Below, piece by piece: positions 6,786 to 13,630 of a stretch of 27,066 nucleotides of DNA; the first letter of the stretch is position 1, and each line of letters starts with the position of its first letter. Source of the stretch: DAIOHQ01 sp036744635 (lineage in GTDB: Bacteria; Planctomycetota; Phycisphaerae; Tepidisphaerales; Tepidisphaeraceae); contig DAIOHQ010000033.1 of NCBI GenBank assembly GCA_036744635.1, positions 1 through 27,066 of the forward strand, in the 5' to 3' direction. Below the pieces are notes generated by a model. That model was given only the letters and a program-made list of their open reading frames with translations. It made no database searches and was not told the origin of the DNA. A program made the translations under genes and the position numbers.

Positions 6786-8090
6786 ATGCCTCAAGCTCTT
6801 TGGTACTACATGAAGAATGGTCGGCAGCAAGGTCCACTCGACGCGCAAACGCTCAAGCAACTGGCGGTCAGCGGACAAATTGGATTGAGCGACATGGTGT
6901 GGAAGCAAGGGATGGCTGAGTGGCTTCCGGCCAGCCGCGTGCGCGGACTGATTCCAGAAGCCCGTCCAGCCGCCGTTGCCGCGCCACCGTCGCCCCCACC
7001 TATTGCGGTCGAGGATCGTACAAAGCCCTGTCCCTTTTGCGGTGAGCAGATCAAGGCGAGCGCGATCAAGTGCAGATTCTGCGGCGAGATGCTTGAATCC
7101 AGAAAGACCGCGGAAGCAGTTGAAGAAACTCTCATTTGTCCAAATTGCGGCGGCTCGTTCCCAATGTCGAAGATGGACCGGAATGGACTATGCAAGACGT
7201 GCGCGAGCCCACAGTCGTCGCTCTCGACCTCGGAACAGAGGCGTCCGCCCCGAGACTTGGTGTTGCGGGCCGGGTTCATCTTGGCATTGCTGTTTGCAGT
7301 CCTTTCATTGATTTGGGCCGTAGTTGCACTCTTCATAGCGGAGAACTGGGCAGGAGCCTTGAGCGCCTGGACCGGCCCAATTTTCTGGGGCGGCGTCGCC
7401 TTCATTCTGAGATGGGTGACAAAGAAGCGCGCAAGTGCTCCAAACTTATTGAAAACTGCGACCGATGCCCAAGTCGCTGCGGCATCCACTAACTGCCTGT
7501 CGCTGTTCATTGTTTTCGTCGCGGGATTGGCATGGGAGCTGATCTACATTGCCGCCACATCTCTCGGGGCATCCTCCTTCGAGCAAAGCCGTCGTGGAAC
7601 AACGATGACGGTGTTTGGGGTGATCGCGATGTTTGCAGGATTGTCGATCCTTGGCGGCGCGTTTTTTTCTATCATCTATCTACCCCTGCGTTGGACCACA
7701 ATCATGTCCCTGCCAACCAAGCGAAAGGCAATGGGCTTGGTCGGTGCGTTCGGGCTGATCTTTCTGCTGCTGGTCGAATTAATCGTGATGCTGATCGCAA
7801 ATAGCATCACGCCACGCCCGACCATCCCCCTGAATGGCGGACGCGAGGATACCAATCAATCGGCGGCAGCGCCGCCGGTTCAGCGACTCATCGTCGCGCC
7901 CGTGCCACGACCCCGTGACATGGATGACGATCCGATCGTGACACGGATCGCATCGAAATACCCGGAGATGCTTGATGATCTCAAGGCAGGAAGGCACACT
8001 GATCTGCTGGACAGCCAGTTGAGGCTGGCGTGGATGACGGAGCAGATCACTTACGAAGAATACCAGCATGTGCAGCACTATCTGCGGTGA
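6786..8090 (+). CDS. GYF_2-domain polytopic membrane protein with two zinc ribbons
   Basis: This 434-aa protein opens with a GYF_2 (DUF4339) domain at residues 5-56: WYYMKNGRQQGPL, then a conserved VWKQGMAEWLPAS, a fold that in other proteins binds proline-rich peptides. A zinc ribbon of the cluster's common type follows (C82, C85, C96, C99), then a second CxxC...CxxC ribbon (C118, C121, C136, C139). About five membrane segments fill residues 155-345. A soluble tail ends in a short helical region (YPEMLDDLKAG...TYEEYQHVQHYL). The ATG at 6786 follows GGAGGG by about 8 bases. GYF_2 plus membrane segments is a frequent planctomycete combination of unknown role. The Pro-rich linkers of neighbouring proteins could be GYF partners, which is inference. 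Confidence 0.88.
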   Translation: MPQALWYYMKNGRQQGPLDAQTLKQLAVSGQIGLSDMVWKQGMAEWLPASRVRGLIPEARPAAVAAPPSPPPIAVEDRTKPCPFCGEQIKASAIKCRFCGEMLESRKTAEAVEETLICPNCGGSFPMSKMDRNGLCKTCASPQSSLSTSEQRRPPRDLVLRAGFILALLFAVLSLIWAVVALFIAENWAGALSAWTGPIFWGGVAFILRWVTKKRASAPNLLKTATDAQVAAASTNCLSLFIVFVAGLAWELIYIAATSLGASSFEQSRRGTTMTVFGVIAMFAGLSILGGAFFSIIYLPLRWTTIMSLPTKRKAMGLVGAFGLIFLLLVELIVMLIANSITPRPTIPLNGGREDTNQSAAAPPVQRLIVAPVPRPRDMDDDPIVTRIASKYPEMLDDLKAGRHTDLLDSQLRLAWMTEQITYEEYQHVQHYLR

Positions 8091-8333
8091 ACTCTGCAAC
8101 AGCGCGACTGGGCCAATGGCGAGCATCGGGACTCGGAATGATTGGCGTCTTCGGATTGAGGCTGAAAATAACCTTGGGGCAGAAGGGAAGGATGTCCAAT
8201 GTCGATCGACCTGGCGCTGCGCCATGTCCATCGAATGTTCTTCACATACTCGGTGCGCCCGGCGTCCGGCCAAATGGCAGCCGGCTCGTCGACCTGCGTC
8301 CGAATTCTACGGCCCACGGAAATGGAGGATTGC

Positions 8334-9704
8334 ATGACAAGTCGCACTTTTCAATGGCATATTGTACTCACGACGGTTCTGGATTGCATCGTGATGACGG
8401 CTTGCTTCTCGGTCGCGGCCGCGCCGCCGGCGTCTCAACCGGCCGCGGAAGCGGGTGCGGGTCTTGACGCGCGCATTGCCGAATTGGAGCGGCATTGCAA
8501 TGACCTTTCGCCGGATTCGCCGGATCGCCCGAAGCTGGCTCAAGAACTGATGGAACTGAAAAATCGCCGGGCGATGGCCCCGACCACAGCCCCTGCCACG
8601 CCCAACGGAAGCACAACCGCGCTACCGGCATGGATGCTCGATCAACTCAAGCAGCGACGGCTCAATCCAATCCAAAGGGAATTGGAAAAGGCCGAGCAGT
8701 CGCTGGAGGGAAAGAAACGCCAAATGCAACAATTGGGCAAGCAGGCCAACTCGCAATCACGGCGGGAGTTTCAAGAAGCAATCAGCCAAGACGCAAATCG
8801 CGTTGCCGAGGTGACAAAGCAACTGCGCGAGGCCGAGGGGGAGATCAAATTAGTTGTCGAGCGCCTCGCGCAGCAGTACCCGAATGGCGTCATGCGGTGC
8901 CCGACATGCAACGGCGCCGGAGAGGCTCCTGGAGACCGGCGAGTCCGCGCACCGCGGCCGCAGGAGTGCAGTCAATGCGAGGGAACCGGCGTGGTGGGCC
9001 GCGACAAGGCGTATGCCGATGAAGTGGCCGGCATTTCCACGAAGCTGATTGCGGGCCGGCGGGCTGAAATGACGCGGCAGCTCCAAGACAAGATCGAGGC
9101 GACCACTGCTGAAATGGAAAAGCTGCCGAGTGAGTTGGAAGCGGTGCAAATTAGAATCGCCCAGAAGCAGCAATTGCTGCATGGGATGGGCACCGTATAT
9201 TCGTCGAGCGAAAAGCAGCGAATTCGAAACGAGATTGGTCAACTTCAGAGGGAGTTGGGGGTGATGCGCCGGGAACGCCAGGAAGCATACAACCTCCAGA
9301 TTCGCAGCCTGCGGGCGCAAATCGCTGAAATTGACTCGACCGATGCCAAGCAGATTGCCGAGGCAATCGTGGATGCGCAGCGGAAAGCCAACTTCGACAA
9401 TGCCGTGAAGGCCCGACTTGTCGCGGAGCGTGAGCGCCAACAACAAGAGGCTGCCGAACAACAGGCCCAGGAACAAGCAGCGGCCCGCGCGCGGCAATTT
9501 CCCAATTGGCACGGACATTGGCGCATCTGCCCCGTGTGCGGTGGAACTGGCCGGGATGCCGAGGCGGAGCGGGAAGCCAACACGCGCAATGCAGGCATCG
9601 TTGGAGCTCAAATTGCCGGCACGGGTGGCTCGGCGCGGTTCAAGGGGGCTGTCATTGCATGTGATGCTTGCGGCGGCTGCGGCGAGGTCCCCGACAGGAA
9701 GTAA
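8334..9704 (+). CDS. Exported coiled-coil protein with DnaJ-like CxxCxGxG zinc motifs
   Basis: This 456-aa protein has an N-terminal export signal: a hydrophobic stretch ending in MTAC (C24), which could be a lipobox, followed by an AAAPP site that would suit signal peptidase I. Long Glu/Lys/Gln-rich coiled coils occupy most of the protein (about 95-185 and 225-390). Between and after them lie paired CxxCxGxG motifs of the DnaJ zinc-centre kind: CPTCNGAG with CSQCEGTG near residue 190-220, and CPVCGGTG with CDACGGCG near 400-450. The ATG at 8334 follows GGAGG by 5 bases. The 243 bases before it show no gene. The architecture suggests an envelope scaffold or chaperone-like protein. The J-domain itself is absent, so it is not DnaJ. 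Confidence 0.85.
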   Translation: MTSRTFQWHIVLTTVLDCIVMTACFSVAAAPPASQPAAEAGAGLDARIAELERHCNDLSPDSPDRPKLAQELMELKNRRAMAPTTAPATPNGSTTALPAWMLDQLKQRRLNPIQRELEKAEQSLEGKKRQMQQLGKQANSQSRREFQEAISQDANRVAEVTKQLREAEGEIKLVVERLAQQYPNGVMRCPTCNGAGEAPGDRRVRAPRPQECSQCEGTGVVGRDKAYADEVAGISTKLIAGRRAEMTRQLQDKIEATTAEMEKLPSELEAVQIRIAQKQQLLHGMGTVYSSSEKQRIRNEIGQLQRELGVMRRERQEAYNLQIRSLRAQIAEIDSTDAKQIAEAIVDAQRKANFDNAVKARLVAERERQQQEAAEQQAQEQAAARARQFPNWHGHWRICPVCGGTGRDAEAEREANTRNAGIVGAQIAGTGGSARFKGAVIACDACGGCGEVPDRK

Positions 9705-9798
9705 TTCGCGCACGGGCGATGATGCCGCATGACGAGACTGGGCTGGCGGCGATTTGGAATATGCAAGCCGGTATGTGGATTTCGCGGGAAGGAGTGCC

Positions 9799-10740
9799 AT
9801 GCGGTTTCGGGTCATCGGCGCGGATCGGGCCACCGGGGCCGAGCGGGAATTGGAGTTGGAGGCAACGAATGCCGACGCCGCCGGGGCTGAGGCCAACGCG
9901 CGGGGACTGTTGGTGGCCGATTGCGTGCCGCTCAACGGCGCTGGGCGCGAAGCTATGAAGACCTGTCCCTTTTGCGCCGAAACGATCAACGCCAAAGCGA
10001 TCAAGTGTCGGTGGTGTGGCGAGCGGTTAGACGAGCCAGCACCGGCCTATGCGTTGGCGGAGGAACAGACAGCACCCAAGCAACCGCCGCCATTGCCTCC
10101 CGCGATGCAGGCTGCCCCCGCACGGCCGCCCGCCGATAGTTTGGAACAACTCCAACAGGCCAATGCACGACCGCGCCAACCACGGACGCCGCGCGCCACG
10201 ACCACGGCCGCGTCCACGACGGCGGCTGGTTGCGTGGGCGGTGTCGTCACCCTCGGGCTGGTCATCTTAGTAGCGGTCTGGATGTTCTCCGGTGGGGACA
10301 GCGACGAAGGCGCTGCGCTGCCGATCTCCAGCACGAGTTTCGTGGACTTTGACGCGAAATTCTGTGTTCATTCCCGCCTGACGAATCTTCAGAAAGACCG
10401 GGAGATCAACGGCTTCAAGGGCCAGCGGGTCAGATGGGAGGGCATTGTGAGCTATGTCAGCGAAGACAGCGTGGGCATCAAGCACAAGGCAACCACCACC
10501 ACTTATGATGTGCTACTGCGGGTGTCAAAGAAGGAACAATCGGCCTTGGTGACACTCAACAACGGCGATCTGTTGACGTACGAGGGCACGATTGACGATT
10601 ACGGTACAATCCTGCCCCATGGCTTGAGCGACGGCCGGATCGTGAGCCACCGCACGATGACGGCTGAGGACCAAATGATCTTCCTGGCCAAGACCGAGAC
10701 GGCCGTCATGGAGCGCATCGGCGGTAAATTAGGCGAGTGA
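9799..10740 (+). CDS. KFRIVG-domain, zinc-ribbon, single-span membrane protein with OB-like C-terminus
   Basis: This 313-aa protein has a short N-terminal domain (MRFRVIGADRATGAERELEL...LLVADCVPL) shared with the protein at 6334, then an intact zinc ribbon CPFCAETINAKAIKCRWC (C56, C59, C70, C73). A Pro/Ala-rich linker and one membrane segment (about 143-163, GCVGGVVTLGLVILVAVWMF) follow. The outer domain (about 185-300) reads like an OB-type beta barrel: GQRVRWEGIVSYVSEDSVGI, then LLTYEGTIDDYG, similar in pattern to tRNA_anti-like domains. That fold is a pattern guess. The ATG at 9799 follows GGAAGGAG by a few bases. It closes the zinc-ribbon cluster. Confidence 0.85.
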   Translation: MRFRVIGADRATGAERELELEATNADAAGAEANARGLLVADCVPLNGAGREAMKTCPFCAETINAKAIKCRWCGERLDEPAPAYALAEEQTAPKQPPPLPPAMQAAPARPPADSLEQLQQANARPRQPRTPRATTTAASTTAAGCVGGVVTLGLVILVAVWMFSGGDSDEGAALPISSTSFVDFDAKFCVHSRLTNLQKDREINGFKGQRVRWEGIVSYVSEDSVGIKHKATTTTYDVLLRVSKKEQSALVTLNNGDLLTYEGTIDDYGTILPHGLSDGRIVSHRTMTAEDQMIFLAKTETAVMERIGGKLGE

Positions 10741-10786
10741 CCTCACAATGCGCGAGGCCGAGCTGCGATGATGAATAGGTGCAGCG

Positions 10787-11323
10787 TTGGACGAGAACAA
10801 CGGCTCAATTCGTGGTTTCCTCCTTTCCGAAGCGCTGCGGTTCGTCCTGCAAGCGCGATCCTGTGCCGGGGTCAGCCGGATCGCACTGATCGGCTCACTG
10901 GCGTCCACGAAGCCCGATCCCAAGGACGTGGACCTGCTGCTCACGGTGGCCGACAATGCCGATCTGACGGCGCTCGCCGCCGCAGGTCGTCAGCTCAAAG
11001 GGCGGGTCCAGGCCCGAAACCACGGGGCCGACATTTTCCTGGCCGGCCCGATGGGCCGGTACATCGGCCGCACCTGCCACTATCGGGACTGCCGTCCCGG
11101 TGTTCGCGTGGCCTGCCAAGCCCGTCGCTGTGGCTACAGGCCGTTCCTCTGCGACGATCTTGATGTCCTGAGATTGCCGAGCGCCTTGGCCGAGGCACCG
11201 CCGTTGGAGCTTTGGCCCAAAGTGGTGCGGCGCGCTCCCATTCCGCCCGATGTCGAGGAGCGGCTTGTCTGGCCGCTGGAAACTCATACAATTCCGTCAA
11301 CCGTGGCGGCGGACCCGGATTGA
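10787..11323 (+). CDS. Small Cys-rich protein with a nucleotidyltransferase-fold active-site motif
   Basis: This 178-aa protein has the pol-beta-superfamily signature: IALIGSLASTKPDPKDVDLL, a GS...D-x-D arrangement at about residues 34-50, with a possible third acidic residue in GADIFLA. A Cys-rich central segment follows (CHYRDC...CQARRCGYRPFLC), which may bind a metal. An in-frame stop at 10772 leaves TTG at 10787 as the most upstream good start. The ribosome-binding site is weak (AGGTG), so a later start is possible. Minimal nucleotidyltransferases of this type can act in toxin-antitoxin pairs or RNA/protein modification, but no HEPN partner is next to it. A hairpin and an intrinsic terminator follow. 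Confidence 0.7.
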   Translation: MDENNGSIRGFLLSEALRFVLQARSCAGVSRIALIGSLASTKPDPKDVDLLLTVADNADLTALAAAGRQLKGRVQARNHGADIFLAGPMGRYIGRTCHYRDCRPGVRVACQARRCGYRPFLCDDLDVLRLPSALAEAPPLELWPKVVRRAPIPPDVEERLVWPLETHTIPSTVAADPD

Positions 11324-11333
11324 AGCAGTAGGG

Positions 11334-11362
11334 CGTGGCCGACTGAATGGAGGTCGGCCGCG
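11334..11362. repeat. Hairpin downstream of the nucleotidyltransferase-like gene
   Basis: GGCCGAC at 11337-11343 and GTCGGCC at 11353-11359 pair perfectly around a 9-base loop, extended by a G-C-rich edge with one wobble. No T-run follows, so it is not a classical terminator. It may protect the 3' end of the transcript. Confidence 0.4.
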
Positions 11363-11410
11363 TGCTGGACGAAAAGTTCAATCGGTGTCTTGTCACCCCG
11401 ACTCAGTAAG

Positions 11411-11442
11411 CCCCGTAATCACAGTCGATTACGGGGATTTTT
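11411..11442 (+). terminator. Intrinsic terminator closing the zinc-ribbon/nucleotidyltransferase region
   Basis: CCCCGTAATC (11411-11420) pairs perfectly with GATTACGGGG (11427-11436) around a 6-base loop and is followed by ATTTTT. It is well placed to end transcripts coming from the gene that stops at 11323. Confidence 0.85.
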
Positions 11443-11661
11443 CATTGATGCTGCACCTCCGGCCGCTACACATCGACAGGCGTTTGAGAAGGCGCTTCGG
11501 CAATGGGTGGATAACCGCGGTCCGGCGAAAGGGTGCAATGAGATCAGCATTGACGGCAAGGAACTTCGCGGCACGCAAGGGCACGAAGTGCCGGGGGTGC
11601 GGGTGCTGGCGGCGTATGCCCATGAAGCGAAGCTGGTGTTGGATCAGATCCCGGTTGAATT
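11440..11661 (+). pseudogene. ISAs1-family transposase remnant, truncated at both ends
   Basis: The plus-strand frame reads APPAATHRQAFEKALRQW, then EISIDGKELRGTQGHE, then VRVLAAYAHEAKLVLDQIPV. These are, in order, the family-typical region before the catalytic core, the first catalytic Asp block (IDGK.LRG), and the conserved strand of the ISAs1 (DDE_Tnp_ISAS1) transposase. The normal protein is about 350-400 aa; only about 70 residues remain, and a deletion appears to join the APSAAT-like and FE.AL segments. The remnant stops about where the converging esterase gene ends. No terminal inverted repeats were found. It is a fossil of an insertion event. Confidence 0.8.
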
Positions 11662-11666
11662 GCACC

Positions 11667-12440
11667 CTACGGTCGCGCGGGCAGGGTTTGGTCGAAGAAA
11701 TCCACCACCTTCTGGCGCAGGTCGATTTCGTTGTGCTGTAACGGAAAACTGTGTCCGGCTCCGTCGATGAGCATCAGCTCGTGGCGAATGCCGAGCCGCT
11801 CCATTGCCTGGGCGAGGCGCTCGGATTGCGCTGGCGGCACGATCGTGTCGGCCGTGCCGTGAATGAGCAGCGTTGGCGGAAAGTCGGCGGTGAGCTGGTA
11901 CAGCGGCGAGCCGGCCTGGTGCAGTTCGCAATGCGTCGCCTTGGAGAAGCCAAAGAGCTCAAGGCAATCTCCCCAGCTCGGCAGGTCGGTGGGCGGATAG
12001 AGGGCCACCACCGCCCGCACCCGCGCCCTGAGCCGGCCATCCGCCGGTGACTGCTCGCCGGCCCCCAGCAGCAGCGCCATGCAGCCGCCGGCCGAACCTC
12101 CGATGGCGCCGATTCGTTCGGTGGCGATGCCATACTGCCGGGCATGGGCGCGCAAGTGGCGGACGGCCGCGCGGCAATCGTGCAGGCAGGTCGGCCAGCT
12201 CGGATGGCCGGGCGTGGAAAGCTGGTAGTTGATACTCGCGCACACGTAGCCGGCCTCGATCAGCGTCTTGGCCATCCCCGTTTCCCGGGCGTCGGCCTTG
12301 TCGCCGCTCCCCCATCCGCCGCCGTGGATGATGACGACGGCGGCCCGACAGTCGCCGGGACGAATCGCCTTCGGCCGGTACAGATCCAACCGCTCGGTCC
12401 TTGCAGCGCCCAAATATGCGATATCTGGAGTGACGATCAT
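11667..12440 (-). CDS. Alpha/beta-hydrolase esterase (BD-FAE / lipase-like)
   Basis: This 257-aa protein has the hormone-sensitive-lipase-like signature of carboxylesterases: oxyanion motif HGGGW (39-43), nucleophile elbow GGSAGG with Ser116, an acid in GTADTIVPP and the histidine in GAGHSF. It most resembles the BD-FAE (bifunctional feruloyl/acetyl esterase) group, so hydrolysis of ester side groups on plant polysaccharides is plausible; the substrate is not visible in sequence. No export signal is evident from the chosen start. The ATG at 12440 overlaps the stop of the upstream 49-codon remnant as ATGA, which supports this start despite a weak ribosome-binding site. The gene ends beside the ISAs1 remnant. 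Confidence 0.9.
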   Translation of the reverse strand: MIVTPDIAYLGAARTERLDLYRPKAIRPGDCRAAVVIIHGGGWGSGDKADARETGMAKTLIEAGYVCASINYQLSTPGHPSWPTCLHDCRAAVRHLRAHARQYGIATERIGAIGGSAGGCMALLLGAGEQSPADGRLRARVRAVVALYPPTDLPSWGDCLELFGFSKATHCELHQAGSPLYQLTADFPPTLLIHGTADTIVPPAQSERLAQAMERLGIRHELMLIDGAGHSFPLQHNEIDLRQKVVDFFDQTLPARP

Positions 12441-12586
12441 GCCGGCAATATAACTTGCATCCGCCGGCGCAGGCACCGGGCAGCAAGCCGTTGGTCCTGT
12501 GCCGTTGACCTGACGCGATCCAGCAGGGCGTCCAGCGCCGTCAGGCATCCATGCACGTCCCCGAAGGCCAGGATTCTTCCGCTCAT
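12437..12586 (-). pseudogene. N-terminal remnant of a serine/threonine-type metallophosphatase, coupled to the esterase
   Basis: A 49-codon frame starts at 12586 with AAGGAA 5 bases upstream. It reads MSGRILAFGDVHGCLTALDA, the start of a PP2A-like metallophosphoesterase with its GDVHG metal site. After about 30 residues the similarity ends: the GDxVDRG motif and everything beyond it are missing, and no other frame restores them. The frame stops at 12437 in an ATGA overlap with the esterase start. It therefore looks like a truncated gene whose initiation site now serves to translate the esterase by coupling. It could also be a gene with a genuine small product, but no such short family is known to me. 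Confidence 0.7.
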
Positions 12587-12594
12587 GGTTTCCT

Positions 12595-13074
12595 TCACTT
12601 GCCGGCGGGGGATTTTTCTCCGCACTCGGGGCAGCGGGTGGGGGTGGCGCGGAGATCGTAGCCGCAGCTTCGGCAGAGGCCGCGGCGGACCATGTAGTTG
12701 CGCCAGTGATTCCGCCACCAGGCGTAGAAGACGGCCAGGGCGAGCGGCGGCAGAGCGAAGATCCAGAGCGGAAGGATGATGGAGTTATAGAATTGGATGT
12801 TGGTGGAGAATAATTGGTCGGGGCCGGAGCCTGAATGCCACCAATGTTCGAATTTGTATTGGGCAGAGTCCTGCGTGTAGTGGATTATTTCTACTGTGCC
12901 GCGGCCGATGGTGATGCTCCAATTTGGCCAGCGGAACTCGTCGATGATCCAGGCGCTGCGCAGCCACAGCGGGGTCAGAATGAGCGCGGCGGCCAGGGCA
13001 AGGCCGGACAGAATAGACAACTGGCGGCGGACGTGCTGGGTGTTGCCTAAAGGGATTTCGGTGTCATCGGTCAT
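12595..13074 (-). CDS. Two-span membrane protein with C-terminal zinc ribbon
   Basis: This 159-aa protein has membrane segments at about residues 20-40 (ILSGLALAAALILTPLWL) and 100-125 (IILPLWIFALPPLALAVFYA), with a polar loop of about 60 residues between them. It ends in the zinc ribbon CRSCGYDLRATPTRCPECG, a tail very common in Phycisphaerae-like planctomycetes. The ATG at 13074 has GGAG about 5 bases upstream; an upstream in-frame start would run through the 13104-13121 hairpin. The ribbon lies on the cytoplasmic side if the N-terminus is inside. Function is unknown. The metallophosphatase remnant starts 8 bases downstream. Confidence 0.85.
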   Translation of the reverse strand: MTDDTEIPLGNTQHVRRQLSILSGLALAAALILTPLWLRSAWIIDEFRWPNWSITIGRGTVEIIHYTQDSAQYKFEHWWHSGSGPDQLFSTNIQFYNSIILPLWIFALPPLALAVFYAWWRNHWRNYMVRRGLCRSCGYDLRATPTRCPECGEKSPAGK

Positions 13075-13103
13075 GGTTGCTCCGCTTGCCAATGCGGTTG
13101 CGT

Positions 13104-13121
13104 GGTGTGCTGAAGCACACC
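13104..13121. repeat. Short perfect palindromic repeat GGTGTGCT-GA-AGCACACC
   Basis: Eight-base arms flank a 2-base spacer, followed by CTACATGG. It sits in the 55-base gap between two minus-strand genes and is one of several intergenic hairpins in this window. Confidence 0.6.
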
Positions 13122-13129
13122 CTACATGG

Positions 13130-13630
13130 CTAACGAAATTCGACATCGGGCGCCGTGACCGAAAGAAAGTGCTTCAGCCGCGATCCGAATTCGTGAAACT
13201 GTTCGGGCGTCATTCCCTGGTCGACGACCAGGGGACGATCCCACCAGCCGCGCTTTGGCCGGATGACGAATTGAATTCCGTCCACGGATGGAATCTGTTT
13301 GGCGGAGACATAACGGATTTCTGTCCACGTCCAGTATTTCTTCTTGTAGCTCACACCGGAACTATCCACGCGCAATCGATCGCGTTTGTCGAGTGCATAC
13401 AGCGAACAGAAATAGCCACCGAAAAGAATGCAGAGGACTCCACCCGCGAGTTCGATGGCGTGCTCTCGCTTGTGTGCCCATGTCCAAAGTGTGTCGAAAA
13501 TGATGAACAGTCCAAAGAGCAGGAACAATCCAGCCACCAAAAAACGGGGCTTACGGTAGCTCCACTCTCCTTCCAAGAGCACTTCCGCTTCCGCCTGCGC
13601 AGCATTTGATATCGTGCGTTCGTGGGTCAT
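13130..13630 (-). CDS. Small membrane protein, translationally coupled to the AAA ATPase
   Basis: This 166-aa protein has two adjacent membrane segments at about residues 30-50 (FLVAGLFLLFGLFIIFDTLW) and 58-78 (IELAGGVLCILFGGYFCSLY). A soluble C-terminal half follows with alternating strands (DRLRVDSSGVSYKKKYWTWT, then IQFVIRPKRG), resembling a small PH-like domain as in bacterial DUF304-type proteins. That fold call is tentative. The ATG at 13630 lies inside the stop region of the ATPase gene (ATGA overlap), so the two are coupled and may work together. A membrane partner for a Vps4-like ATPase would be interesting, but the link is inferred from position. Confidence 0.82.
   Translation of the reverse strand: MTHERTISNAAQAEAEVLLEGEWSYRKPRFLVAGLFLLFGLFIIFDTLWTWAHKREHAIELAGGVLCILFGGYFCSLYALDKRDRLRVDSSGVSYKKKYWTWTEIRYVSAKQIPSVDGIQFVIRPKRGWWDRPLVVDQGMTPEQFHEFGSRLKHFLSVTAPDVEFR

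Noticed and set aside
8334..9704. Annotation as DnaJ
   Set aside because: CxxCxGxG motifs are present, but there is no J-domain with HPD, and the protein is mostly exported coiled coil.
8850..10004. 384-aa minus-strand frame
   Set aside because: It overlaps the coiled-coil zinc protein and the start of the next gene, both with good ribosome-binding sites and recognisable motifs on the plus strand.
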